A DNA stretch of 64,000 bases, taken from DATJPW01 sp963752855. GTDB lineage: Bacteria; Desulfobacterota; Desulfomonilia; Desulfomonilales; Desulfomonilaceae. The notes below the pieces were generated by a model, which saw only the letters and a program-made list of their open reading frames with translations, made no database searches and was not told the DNA's origin. Location: the NCBI GenBank assembly GCA_963752855.1, contig CAVVZX010000056.1, positions 1 to 64,000 on the forward strand, in the 5' to 3' direction. Positions 8,327-18,387 of the stretch are shown piece by piece (the stretch's first letter is position 1; each line of letters opens with the position of its first letter). The translations under genes were made by a program, and so were the position numbers.

Positions 8327-10488
8327 ATGATTCCAGAAGGCGAACCGCCGAACTCGGGGGAAGGCGAAGACCGCCAGGAGGAGGATGCTACCACCGACAG
8401 CGTTGATCTTACAGGCTTATTCGGAAGGAACTTCACGGCTACGGGGAGCTTCGATCTCCGCGGGGTGCAGGCAAAGTCGTTACATAAACTTCTGGACAGC
8501 CTTCCTATGCCGGTGCTTTTGGTTGACGACGTTTACACGGTGGCGTATGCCAATGAATCCTGGGACAAAGCCATTGGTAAATTTGACAAAATTGAAGGCC
8601 GCGAATTCGATCGTCTCTTTCCTGACCAAAAACAGGCTTCCGAGGTTCACAATTTGCTCGACCGCACGTTCTCGGATCGCAAGCCGCGAACCCGAAAGTG
8701 GGCTCTAAATACGGGAAAGAGGCAAATCTGGGGACGGATGCATCTGCGATCACTCCGCTTGGGCAGGCGTAGATATATTTTGGTGCTCTATCAGGATCTC
8801 ACGGTCGAGAAGGAACAACTCGACCTCATCAAAAGGCACTCGGAACTGCTTCGGATAGCCCACGACCAGTTGGAAAAGCGTGTCGAGGAGCGCACCGCGG
8901 ACTTGAAGCAGGCAAATGCTCGTCTTCTGGCAGAAATAGCTGAACGTAAACTAACCGAGCAGGCGCTGCGTGAGTCGGAGGCCAACTACCGAGCGATTTT
9001 CGAGGCTGCCAATGACGCCATCCTCGTGCAGGATGTGGACACTTTCCAGATTCTCGACGCCAACAGTAAGGTGTGCGAAATCTTCGGATATACACCTGAT
9101 GAGTTACGCAATCTGACTCTTAATCATCTTAGCGCTGACGATGATACGTATTCGCAGAAATACCCGTCACAGTGGTTAGAAAAAGCTGCAGCAGGAGATC
9201 CTCAGCTCTTCGAATGGTTTTCCAGAGACAAGGCCGGACGCTCGTTCTGGTTAGAAGTGAACCTAAAAGGAGGCGGTAATCGGGGGCAATAACCGACTGT
9301 TGGCCGTTGTCCGCGACATCACCGAGCGCAAACAGTTGGAAGAGCGGTTGCGAGAGGCTCAGAAGATGGAAGCGGTGGGACGACTTGCCGGCGGAGTGGC
9401 CCACGATTTTAACAACATGCTGACAGCCATTCTGGGCCAGGCTAACATCCTTCGCCAGCAACTGTCACACGATCCCACGAAACTAAGAAAAGTAGAGAAG
9501 ATAGTCGAGGGAGCGCAGAGGGCGACCGATTTGACCCGGCAGTTGCTCGCCTTCAGCCGTAAACAACTTCTGGACGTCAAAGTCCTGGATCTCAATGACA
9601 TAATTAGAGACACCGAGGAGACACTGAGAGGAATCCTGGGTGAGACACATCCAGGTAATAGTGTTCCTCGATCCGGCGATCCCAAAGGTGAAGGCGGATC
9701 GCACTCAAATTGGTCATATAATGCTCAATCTAGCGGTCAATGCACGGGACGCGATGCCCAAAGGCGGGGAGTTGATCATCGAGACCCTGCCGGTATCGGT
9801 GGATTCCCAATCAGCGCGCATGATGGCTGATATGCAGGCCGGAGAATATGTCATGCTGGCCGTCAGTGACACAGGTATTGGGATGCCCCCTGAAACGGCT
9901 TCCAGGATCTTCGAACCGTTTTTTACTACCAAGAGGGACGGACAAGGCGCAGGCCTTGGGCTGGCCATGGTATACGGCATCATGAAGCAACATCATGGGC
10001 ACGTTACCGTTCGCAGCCTGCCGGGAATGGGGAGCACGTTCAAAATGTACTGGCCGGCTTTCGTGGAAGGTGAAGACACTGTCCAGCAGTCTATCGAGCC
10101 CATCACGAATTACCGGGGCAGGGAGACCGTGCTCCTGGTGGAAGACGAGTCGCTAGTGAGGGAACTCACCCGTGAGATACTCGAGATGTTCGGATACAAA
10201 ATTCTGGAGGCTAGCGGCCCCAACAGCGCCATCCGCGTCTCAGAGTCCCATCAGGGAACGATCCATCTGCTACTAACCGATGTGGTGATGCCGGAGATGG
10301 ACGGATAGAGCCTGTACGAGCGCCTTTTAGGCTCGCGGACGGACATGAAAGCTCTCTTCATGTCGGGGTACACTGAATATGCCATCGTTCATCACGGGGT
10401 CCTTAAACCTGGCGTTCACTTCCTTCAGAAGCCCTTTAGCGCCGAAGCAGTCGCCCGCAAGGTCCGTAACGTATTGGACTCTCCTTAA
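8327..10488 (+). pseudogene. Hybrid histidine kinase, interrupted by two frameshifts and a stop
   Basis: Read across the breaks, this is a ~720-residue kinase: N-terminal DLTGLFGRNFTATGSFD motif, PAS (~45-165), coiled coil (EKRVEERTADLKQANARL), a second PAS (YRAIFEAANDAILVQDVDTF), H box GRLAGGVAHDFNNMLTAILG, N box LNLAVNARDAMPKGG, G boxes DTGIGMP and GAGLGLAMVYGI, and a receiver with LLVEDESLVREL and LLLTDVVMPEMDG. One extra base near 9280 and another near 9645 change frame. A TAG at 10306-10308 then cuts the receiver, after which SLYERLLGS...VHFLQKPFS continues to a stop at 10488. The indels could be sequence errors. The in-frame stop (one C-to-T change from CAG) argues for real decay. It is a paralogue of the kinase at 4749-6500. 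Confidence 0.85.
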
Positions 10489-10621
10489 GATGCTATGCGC
10501 TGTCACAATACGGCTTGAGGATCGAACCGGAGACCGAAGAGCGCTGCCCCTATTCTGACGAGTTGGATGAGCCAATTGTGTCGATATATTCAACGCTTTA
10601 TTTCAAGTCCGAGGTTTCAAT

Positions 10622-10830
10622 TTAAGCTGACCGATTGGAAAATTTCCTATACTCTTCGGCTGCCCAGTCCAGCGCTCCTTTCTCGTTATCGAAGAACTCA
10701 GTCGCAAGGCTTGATTTTTCGAGATTATCGGTGATCTCAACACCTAACCTCTGTATGGCGCTCAGCCCTACAATCGCACCGGCAACAAAGGCTTTGGCCT
10801 GAGCCGTGCTCTCAGCGGAAAAGTAAATAG
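10622..10830 (-). pseudogene. STAS-like gene fragment
   Basis: The reverse strand encodes a C-terminal piece, AFVAGAIVGLSAIQRLGVEI...EFFDNEKGALDWAAEEYRKF, then a stop at 10622. This matches the ends of the intact STAS-like proteins at 11583-11996 and 2311-2754. Only about 65 residues remain. Upstream, a short YFSAESTAQ segment follows and no start or N-terminal half is found. It is a truncated paralogue rather than an expressed gene. Confidence 0.7.
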
Positions 10831-10991
10831 GACTTTCGGAAGACAGTAATCAGACCCCTTGTCTGGGCCAGTGGCTTCGACTTACCAGGAGGTCCTCGAC
10901 TTTTTCATCTGAAGTTTCACTCCTGGGTGCTAGGCCTAGAAATGCCCGTCCATAATACATAACCAGTAATGGAAGCGGATTGGCGGGGATG

Positions 10992-11408
10992 TCATTGCAC
11001 CCGTTTCATCGTTTTTTGGTGGACCTCAACGACCCAGTCTTTCGCTTCATCCACTGTATCGAGAAACTTGAGCGGAACTCCTGATCCAGCAAGGGAAGCG
11101 GCGATTTCAATAGCGATAGTCTGAATACGACTCAATCCTACATCCGCGATAGCGACGAAAAAACCTACCATTGCTTTGTGAACCTTTACCAGAGCCTTCT
11201 GAGCGGCCTCATCGAAGAAGCAATTGGTGAAAAGATTTATAGACAGCCAGTCTCTTTTCCCGGAAGCCATCTTGGAGATCATGACCTTGTTGCATGCTCT
11301 AATAGCGTCTGAAATTTCCTGGCCCTTCAATCCGCTAAAATCATTGAACAGAATTTGCACGCCCTTGTACTCGATGATCTCTGCTGTACTGGTCAGCCTT
11401 TCCCTCAT
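10992..11408 (-). CDS. STAS/SpoIIAA-like protein, copy 2
   Basis: A 138-residue member of the local STAS-like family: STAEIIEYKGVQILFNDFSG, GLKGQEISDAIRACNK, NLFTNCFFDEAAQKALVKV and VDEAKDWVVEVHQK align with copies at 2311-2754 and 11583-11996. It is the most divergent intact copy. In the conserved middle segment it has SGKRDWLSI where the others have GRRDCV, so the Cys is lost. The start at ATG 11408 has GGAGGTGACAAA directly upstream; the longer frame to 11573 is rejected because it runs through the Cys-gene fragment. Function unknown. Confidence 0.7.
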   Translation of the reverse strand: MRERLTSTAEIIEYKGVQILFNDFSGLKGQEISDAIRACNKVMISKMASGKRDWLSINLFTNCFFDEAAQKALVKVHKAMVGFFVAIADVGLSRIQTIAIEIAASLAGSGVPLKFLDTVDEAKDWVVEVHQKTMKRVQ

Positions 11409-11474
11409 TTTGTCACCTCCTACATGCACTGCAATTACGAGACGGTCTTGGCAAATCAGGGTCACTAGCCTGGA

Positions 11475-11580
11475 GCATGGTCGACGGTATCTCCAACGGG
11501 CTCTTCCCTGCCTGTCTGAGTTTCTTTCTCTGACAGGCCACTCCATGATTTTAATCCTGTACGAAGGCTGCAATGCCTTG
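11475..11580 (-). pseudogene. Fragment of the small Cys-rich gene
   Basis: The reverse strand reads HGVACQRKKLRQAGKSP, then LEIPSTML, nearly identical to the middle of the protein at 6636-7079 (DNA 6908-6984). An in-frame stop precedes it and the reading runs off into unrelated sequence, so this is a copied or decayed piece lying between two STAS-like genes. Confidence 0.65.
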
Positions 11581-11582
11581 CT

Positions 11583-11996
11583 CTAATGTGGCCGATTTGC
11601 AAATTTTTTATACTCCTCGGCTGCCCAGTCCATTGCTTCTTTCTCGTTATCGAAGAATTTAGTCGCAAAGCTTGATTTCTTGAGAATACCGGTGATCTCA
11701 ATACCCACTTTCTGTATTGCGGTCATACCTACAAGCGCGCTAGCAACAAAAGTACCTTCCATAGCTTTTTGAATTTTGGCTATGTATTTCAATGAGTCTT
11801 CGTCCAATTGACAATTCTTAAATAAATTTACCATTACGCAGTCTCGTCTGCCTATTATTTTAGGAATAATAGCTTTTGCGTTCTCTTTCATTGTCTCCAT
11901 TATTTCCGTTCCTTTCAGCCCTGAATAATCAGTGATGAAGATTTCCACCCCCTTGTGCTGAATAGCTTTCGCTCTTCTGCCGAATTCTTGTTCCAT
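11583..11996 (-). CDS. STAS/SpoIIAA-like protein, copy 3
   Basis: A 137-residue protein very close to copy 1: MEQEFGRRAKAIQHKGVEI, DYSGLKGTEIMETMKE, RRDCVMVNLFKNC and EGTFVASALVGMTAIQK. The predicted fold is a small alpha/beta STAS-like domain with no signal peptide. The start ATG 11996 is preceded by GGGGGTCATT, the same layout as copy 1; the longer frame to 12083 lacks homology. A C-terminal AAEEYKKFAN helix is shared with copy 1 and with the fragment at 10622. Confidence 0.72.
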   Translation of the reverse strand: MEQEFGRRAKAIQHKGVEIFITDYSGLKGTEIMETMKENAKAIIPKIIGRRDCVMVNLFKNCQLDEDSLKYIAKIQKAMEGTFVASALVGMTAIQKVGIEITGILKKSSFATKFFDNEKEAMDWAAEEYKKFANRPH

Positions 11997-12237
11997 AATG
12001 ACCCCCACTTTTTTCGATCTGAAAGGTTTTGGCGCTATCCTAGCCCAGGAGATGAAAACCCATGTGCCTGTACGTATATACAAAAGCCGTCAGAGTTTTA
12101 GTCATCCTTATGGATAAACAAAAATCTTTCTGTTCGGTCTCAGGTCAACCTGGGCGGGTCGCCTGGAAAAACAGTAGGCTTAATGCCGAGAAACCGCTGA
12201 TCACTGATGCCACGAACGAGCATTAATCTTATCTAAA

Positions 12238-13412
12238 TCAGTACCTATCCAATCTGATCCAGTCGGACACGGGTTCGTAGATGGCTTTCTCAGGGTTGGC
12301 CGCCCACACCTTGGCAGTGGGGAACCTGTTGTTGTGGATAGAACAAGGGCCCGAAAGTCCCCCTGAATCGAAATCCTTAATGGTCTGCAGAGCCTTTGCT
12401 ACGCCTTCACGGTTGAGTTCGCCCGCCTTATCTGCCCGGCGCATGCACTCAATAGTGATCATCATGTTCATAACTGCACTCGTGTAGTCAATATCCCTGA
12501 ATTTCACATCCGGGTGTTTCCTTGCGTTGTAGTCCTTGAGCTTCTTAATCATAGGCACATCATCCCACCAGTACACTAACTGATTGACGCACAGGTAACC
12601 TTCAGCCAAAGGACCCAGTTGGTCCAATATCCACTTGGATGCCAGGTAGAATGTTCCCATGAATTTAGTCTTCATGCCCAGGGATTTACACGCTTTTATG
12701 ACCTGGGGCACCGGTTCATATAGAAATCCCTGGAAGATCACATAGTCCGGATCCTTGTCCTTCAGGTCTGCGATCTGTGTGGCCAAGTCCTTTGCGCCCA
12801 GGGGCACTATTTCTTCTGCCACCAGCTTGAGTCGTACCCTGTCGCACATTAGCCGACCGAACTTGATCGGGTCTCTACCAAATTCGCTGTCGCTGTAGAA
12901 GAAAGCCACCTTGGCCCCTGGCTTTTCTTTGGCGATGTACTTGAGAAGAATTCCGAACTGGTCACCGTAAGTCGGACCCGCGATCCACGAGTAAGGATTG
13001 CCATCTCTGTTCGCAAGCTCGCTGGAATAACCAGTGGAGCCCACAAGCATCTTGTACCGGTTCTTGAAATCGGGACCTATAGCTTTGGCCTGTTCGGTGT
13101 TCTGTGCGAAAAAGACCAAAGGATTCTCAGTGGACATAATTTTCTGGTACAAGGCCATCGCGACGTCGAATTTCCACTGGCCGTCCTCGATTACCAGTTT
13201 GATCTTCTTACCGCCGATTCCGCCTTCTTCGTTGACAATGTCCACGTAGTCTTTGTCTCCTTCGGCCCCCTGGATTCCCCCTGCGCTGAAATTCCCGGTA
13301 TGGGTAATATCGTTGCAATGGTTAGTTCCTGTTCCGCTGCGACTGCGGAAAAGGCTGGAAGTAACAAGAGGCTGGCAACTAGTAATAACACGAAGCTTCT
13401 CGTCTTACTCAT
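12238..13412 (-). CDS. Branched-chain amino acid type ABC substrate-binding protein (frameshifted)
   Basis: A ~390-residue periplasmic binding protein of the LivK type. It has a signal peptide (MSKTRSFVLLLVASLLLLPA), then IATILPITGNFSAGGIQGAE and DIVNEEGGIGGKKIKLV, the classic N-terminal lobe of family I periplasmic binding proteins. Later segments GAKVAFFYSDSEFGRD and DPDYVIFQGF fit the same fold. One base is missing near 13293 (CCCATACC for CCCATTACC), splitting the frame. The start ATG 13412 has a run of G about eight bases upstream. No permease or ATPase genes are adjacent, so it is an orphan. It may bind an aromatic or organic acid, but the sequence cannot tell. Confidence 0.9.
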
Positions 13413-13553
13413 CGGGCGACCCCCCTTTCCAAGAATGCTAGACAGGTCTGCATTATCTGTGCCAACGCGTCTAGACAGGCAGAAAATTATTGGCAACAGT
13501 GGCAATCAAGCAATCATGGGTCGGGGTCGATTTTACTTTGGAATCGAAAAGTA

Positions 13554-13644
13554 TTAGTGCGAGCGAGTCGAAGTGACTCACAAACAGACGCCAATTTGAA
13601 AAAGCTCGGTAAATCATGTAGTGTTAATAAGTTAGCGATGAGCC
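13554..13644. repeat. Long repeat with GAGTC/GACTC hairpin, copy B
   Basis: This is the second copy of the ~90-base repeat at 7910-8000 in the same orientation, with small differences in the loop (AAG for ATA). It lies in the 367-base gap between the LivK-like gene and the YidB-like gene, which otherwise shows nothing. Confidence 0.6.
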
Positions 13645-13779
13645 TAAGAGGCTCCTTGTCCGCGACAATAACACCAGCCTTACGCATAGTTGTTGCTTCC
13701 CGCAAGTCCTTCCACCATTTCGGGCGCCACTCTTCCGGATTTTATGTTTTAGCCGGCACAGTCGCCGATTCTGCGAAAG

Positions 13780-14196
13780 TCACTTACCGAAAAGCTTGTC
13801 CTTGATCAGATTCAAGCCTTGCCCAAGGAGGTCGCCAGACTCCAAAGAGCCACCAGGAGTCAGTTTGTCCACGACCTGGGGCAACATCTGGGCCAGTGCG
13901 TTTGAGGCTTCATCGGACGAAACTCCCAGTTTCTCCGCGATCTGCTGTACCTGACCGCTTCCCAGGGCCTGTCGAATCTGTTCGGGGGAAATAGGCAGAT
14001 TTTCTCCTGTGCCGATCCATGAAGATATTATGTCGCCAAGCCCCTTTTCGTTAAAGGTCTGAGCCAGGCCCTCAAGCCCTCCGGCCTCCGAGCCTTTGAC
14101 AAGGTCCGTGATTACTTCCAGCAAGCCCGTTTGCGCACTCTGGCTGGAGAAGACCTGCTTAAGGAGCCCTCCTGCAACTTCATCAAACAATCCCAT
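13780..14196 (-). CDS. YidB/DUF937 family protein
   Basis: A 138-residue soluble protein: MGLFDEVAGGLLKQVFSS, GLGDIISSWIGTGENLPISP, QIRQALGSGQVQQIAEKLGV and LPQVVDKLTPGG match the DUF937/YidB pattern (a Gly-rich helical protein with a conserved SWIG and LTPxG). It has the usual family length. The start ATG 14196 has GGAGGGTCAAC directly upstream. The biochemical role of the family is unknown. It is a single-gene unit on the minus strand. Confidence 0.88.
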   Translation of the reverse strand: MGLFDEVAGGLLKQVFSSQSAQTGLLEVITDLVKGSEAGGLEGLAQTFNEKGLGDIISSWIGTGENLPISPEQIRQALGSGQVQQIAEKLGVSSDEASNALAQMLPQVVDKLTPGGSLESGDLLGQGLNLIKDKLFGK

Positions 14197-14433
14197 GTTG
14201 ACCCTCCATATTTTCGCTATGGCGCCATAAAGTAAAATACCACGATATTGTCCACCATAGCACAATTATTAACAAAAGCATTAATGACTGAGCTTGTTCC
14301 CACAGTAGGGTAGATGAAGCGGACACACTGCTCAAAAACGAGTCCCAAAGAAGAACAAACGCCTGCGTTTTCAGATTGCTTCTTTGACCGCCCCATAGTA
14401 CAAACGAACACACCGAATTTATAGGAGGGGAAC

Positions 14434-14756
14434 ATGAAACCTGGACATGTTTTAGCCTTGTTTTTGGCGCTTGCCTTCTCCCTTGCGACGGTCACTTCGG
14501 TTTATGCCGCCAGCAGTTGGGTAGTTATCAAGGACAAGAACGGGGTCTGCAAGGTCATAGAGGCAAAGGAAAAAACGCCGGCAACCATTGATGGGGGAGG
14601 GCCTTTCAAAACCAAAAAGGAAGCGAAAAGGCCAAAGACAAATTGTGCCCGAAGGGAGCCGGTTCAACCCTGGACAAGATAAAGGAAAAAGCCAAGCAAG
14701 AGGCCGGGAAAATAAAAGAAAAGGTCAAGGAATCCGTGCCGTCAGAGAAGAAGTGA
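14434..14756 (+). CDS. Small secreted Lys-rich protein (frameshifted)
   Basis: A ~107-residue protein with a signal peptide (MKPGHVLALFLALAFSL, cut after VYAA), then SSWVVIKDKNGVCKVIEAK and TPATIDGGGPFKTKKEA. The frame breaks near 14629 at a run of A. Adding one A gives KKAKDKLCPKGAGSTLDK and a strongly charged tail, IKEKAKQEAGKIKEKVKE, ending at TGA 14756. The tail would form an amphipathic helix. The start has AGGAGGGG four bases upstream. No assigned function; an envelope or periplasmic location is likely. Confidence 0.75.
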
Positions 14757-15207
14757 TAGATGGGCCGAGAGCCGGTGGGAGTGCGCTTCTTCGGCGCCTC
14801 ATCTCATAACGATTACCGGCTCATCAAAACGCGTAGCTCCCCTTTAGAGGCGCCGTTGAGCCCTCATGGGCCTGGGAGGCAAAAAGCGAAATCTCGTACG
14901 AGGCTGAATTAGCCACTTATGCCAGCAGACCGTGTCCAGTGTCGCCGACGCGTTACCGATTGACACAAAATGGACAGGCTCGAAAAAAACCGACCAGTTG
15001 AGAAGAAAAATTGGCTCGGCCTCAAACTAAACATTGGGCGCATAATTCCGAAACTCGTCAGATCGACTCCGTCGTAAACCGTTCCGCTTCCCTTTGGCCG
15101 CCCTCGCTTGGGACCCAGCGTGCTACCCCATACTAACTTAGAACCTTGCCTGGTTTTGGGGGGCAGGCCAGTTTAAGCGGGGCTTGACGGTCTCTCTCCA
15201 CTATCAG
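14757..15207. other. Intergenic stretch, nothing recognised
   Basis: About 450 bases between the small secreted-protein gene and the 3' end of the catabolic operon. I see no frame with a ribosome site, no RNA gene, and no hairpin followed by a T run on either strand that would clearly terminate the operon. Confidence 0.5.
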
Positions 15208-17543
15208 TCACATGCCTGTTTCTTTCTCGGTCAACGGGTCAGTTCCGCAGTATTCGATCCCTTTCTTCTTTTTGATGGCGGCCAGCACCCTCTCCGGCGT
15301 GATCGGGAGGTCCTTCATCCGGATCCCGATGGCGTCATAGATGGCATTGGCGATGGCCGGCGCTGTGGGAACACAACCCGGCTCGCCGATACCCTTAGCG
15401 CCGTAAGGCCCGGCCTCGTCAATAGTTTCAATGACCGCCGGTTCCAGCGAAATGGCGTCTTTGGCGGTCAAAATCTTGTAATCTCTAAAATCAGGATTCA
15501 TGTTGCGCCCTTTTTCCACAATCACCTGTTCGGTAAGAGCGTAACCGATTCCCATCAGGACTCCGCCATAGACTTGACCATCCAACAACAAGGGGTTGAT
15601 GGCGCGACCCACATCATGGGCAGCCACGTAGTCCAGAATTTGTACCTTGCCTGTCTCCTCGTCCACTTTCACCCGTACGCCATGAGCGCCGAAGGAATAG
15701 GTCGCCGACATGTTGCCACGGAAATCACGGCCCATGTTCTCGTTGGGAGGATCATAAAAATAATCGGCCATCATCATCTGACCGCCCGGCTTGAAATGGG
15801 CATTGCGCACCAGTTTGGCAATGTCGGTTTGCGATGAAGGGTCACTCTTTACAAAAGCAGAGCGATCCCTGAGGACCACGTCCTCCACAGGAGCCTTAAG
15901 GGCCTCAGCTGCCAATTCCAGCAGACGCAGCCGTATCTTATTTGCTGCGCCCAAGGCGGCGTTGCCGGCTACGAAGGTAGTGCGGCTGGCATGAGAGCCA
16001 ACGTCCCAGGGGCAGACGTCAGTATCTGAATGGATCACATGAATATCTTCGACGAGGAGTCCGAGTTGTTCAGCCACGATTTGGGCCACTACTGTATCGG
16101 AGCCCTGGCCCATATCCGAAGCGCCGCTGAACACGTCCACCTTGCCGTAATCATCCATTTTGATGATCGCTCCGCAGCCATCAGACTTGTAAATCCGCGC
16201 CCCACCGCCGACATGGATCAATGACGCGACCCCGACCCCTACGCCTTTCTCCTTGTTTGACTCTGGTTTCAGCTTTTGTGAGACCGCTTCGAGGCATTCG
16301 GGAAGCCCGCAGGTAGTAATGCGAAATCCCTGGGGTGTCTCATCGCCCGCTTGGTTGCAGTTGATGCGTCTGAATTCCATGCGATCGATGCCGGCGGCTT
16401 CGGCAAGCATATCCATGACGCTCTCGATGGCAAAAGTCGCCTGGGGATTGCCATAACCACGCATGGCCTGCGAGTAGGTGTTATTGGTGTACACGCATTT
16501 GGCGGAGTAGCGGACGTTAGGAACACGGTAAAGCGAGGTGATAGGCATCATCATCACCGAAGGGGTGGTGACGCCCCAAGAGGTGTAGGCGCCGTTGTCC
16601 AGAACCATCGACATGTCGCGGAAGAGCAGCTTGCCATCCTTGTCGCAACCCATGGAAATGTTGATAATCGTGGGCTGCCGACCAGATGTGGCCAAAAATT
16701 CTTCTTCACGGCCAAAAAGTATTTTCACCGGACGCCGAGCGTGCCAAGCCAGAAGAATAGCCACGTGTTCGTACGCATAGGTGTCAAGCTTGCTGCCGAA
16801 ACCGCCGCCAATGCAGGGTTTGATCACCCGCACCCGCTTGTCTTTAAGACCCAGGGCCTTCAGCGTTTCCAGAAAGTCTTTTTGGGCTAGAGACGGGATC
16901 TGGGTATTAGTGTAACGGTCAGATTGTTGGCGTGGTCAAAATCGGCAATGGCCCCGCTGGTACTCAGGCAGCAGTGTGTAACCCAAGTGGTGGTGAAACG
17001 TTCCTCGACTGTAAACGCGGCTTCGCGCTTCGCGGCCTCTACATCGCCATAATGTAGTTTCCAGGGCATTTTCAGAACATTGGTCTTGTGCTCTTCATGG
17101 ACCAAAGGCGCGTCGGGCTTCATGGCTTCCTGAGGATCGAAAATTGTCGGAAGCGGCTCATACGTAACTTCGATCAGATCAATTGCTTTTTTGGCTGTTG
17201 CCGGATCCGTAGCCGCGACCGCTGCCACTTCGTCCCGGTAGGATCTCACTTTCCCGGCCTTCAAAGGCGGGTTGTCTTTGTAAACCCCCATGCGAATGGG
17301 TGGAATATCCTCGCCCGTCAGAATCACGCGCACGCCCGGCAAAGATTTAGCCTTTTCTGTATCAATTTTTACAATACGAGCGTGGGGATATTTGCTGTAA
17401 AGAATCTTCCCGTAGAGCATACCGGGCAGTTTCAAATCCTGAATATATTGAGCCCGGCCAGTCGCTTTATCTGTGGCGTCCACTTTTGGGACTCGCTTGC
17501 CAACCGCTGTGAACTCTTGCGTAGTTTCCATTCTTCGATCCAT
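15208..17543 (-). CDS. Xanthine dehydrogenase-family molybdenum hydroxylase, large subunit (frameshifted)
   Basis: A ~778-residue Mo-cofactor subunit. The N-terminal part (KVDATDKATGRAQYIQDLKL, then RMGVYKDNPPLKAG) is the aldehyde oxidase/xanthine dehydrogenase a/b hammerhead. PCIGGGFGSK is the Mo-cofactor loop, and the C-terminal YGAKGIGEPG holds the catalytic Glu. One T is missing near 16913; restoring it gives LTVYTNTQIPSLAQKDFLE across the break. The family hydroxylates aldehydes or N-heterocycles with water-derived oxygen. It is the last gene of the minus-strand operon, after the FAD and 2Fe-2S subunits. Next to HyuAB, an N-heterocycle hydroxylase is more likely than purine oxidation. 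Confidence 0.93.
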
Positions 17544-17679
17544 CCTTTACTGTTCGCTCATCGCTCGAACGACTGGCGCCCGGTTGTTACAAGCAGCGAG
17601 GCATGCATCCTTTAAACAGTGGGATTGCATTATTAGATCCTTCTTGGCACGCGCTCGCCGGAAGACAGCGCTCGGCGTT

Positions 17680-18198
17680 CTAGGAATCGGAAGGCATTTC
17701 GGCCGTCCGGACCACAACATCAATGTCTTCGGAGACTTTTTCGATAACCGCCTGCACAGACGTGAAGATCGGGACATATCCCGTGCAGCGGCAGAGGTTT
17801 CCGGCTAACGCATGCTTAATTTCGTCCTCACTCGGATGAGGATTTTCGTCCAGGAGGGCTTTGGCCGACAAGATCATACCAGGGCTGCAAAAACCGCATT
17901 GGATTCCCCCATTCTCTACAAACGATTTCTGCAAGGGATGCAGTGCGCCATCAGCGGCAGCGAGTCCTTCTATGGTCAAGACTTCTGCGCCGTCGACCTC
18001 CACCGCGAAGTAAAGGCATGAGTTGATCGCTTGGCCATCGACAATAACCGTACAGGCGCCGCATTCACCACTGCCGCACCCTTCCTTGGTACCCGTAAGA
18101 CCTAGCTCTTCGCGTAATAGGTGTAGGAGCGTCCAGTCGTCTTCCATCATCATCTGCATTTGATTGCCGTTTAATTTGAACTTCACTTCTCTAGACAT
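17680..18198 (-). CDS. Molybdenum hydroxylase 2Fe-2S subunit
   Basis: A 172-residue iron-sulfur subunit with the two family motifs: a plant-type site CGSGECGACTVIVDG...C and a C-terminal GFCSPGMILSAKALLDE...LCRCTGY. Together they bind two [2Fe-2S] clusters that pass electrons from the Mo site to FAD. The start ATG 18198 (MSREVKFKLNG) has GGAGG seven bases upstream; the longer frame to 18285 is rejected. A 136-base gap separates it from the large subunit gene downstream, with nothing recognisable in it. Confidence 0.96.
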   Translation of the reverse strand: MSREVKFKLNGNQMQMMMEDDWTLLHLLREELGLTGTKEGCGSGECGACTVIVDGQAINSCLYFAVEVDGAEVLTIEGLAAADGALHPLQKSFVENGGIQCGFCSPGMILSAKALLDENPHPSEDEIKHALAGNLCRCTGYVPIFTSVQAVIEKVSEDIDVVVRTAEMPSDS

Positions 18199-18387
18199 GT
18201 AAGAGCCTCCAGTGGGGTAAGAAACTTGAATTTGGAGCGCCTCCATCAGGTTTGACTGTAAAACCGGCGACAAGGGGCCAGTCATGAGGCCCGGAACTGG
18301 AAGTTATGGCCAATTCACATTCAGTGTCATGCCGGCATCCGATGACGAGCGTGAGGATGCGATCGGCGACAATTGCTCTCACAGTCA

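Noticed and set aside
15184..15837. A 217-codon plus-strand frame opposite the Mo hydroxylase gene.
   Set aside because: It is the antisense shadow of a well-conserved coding region and lacks a ribosome site or family resemblance.
18191..18387. The C-terminal extension of the FAD subunit frame beyond 18388.
   Set aside because: It exists only because of the frameshift near 18465; the corrected frame stops at 18388 with a family-typical ending and avoids overlap with the next gene.
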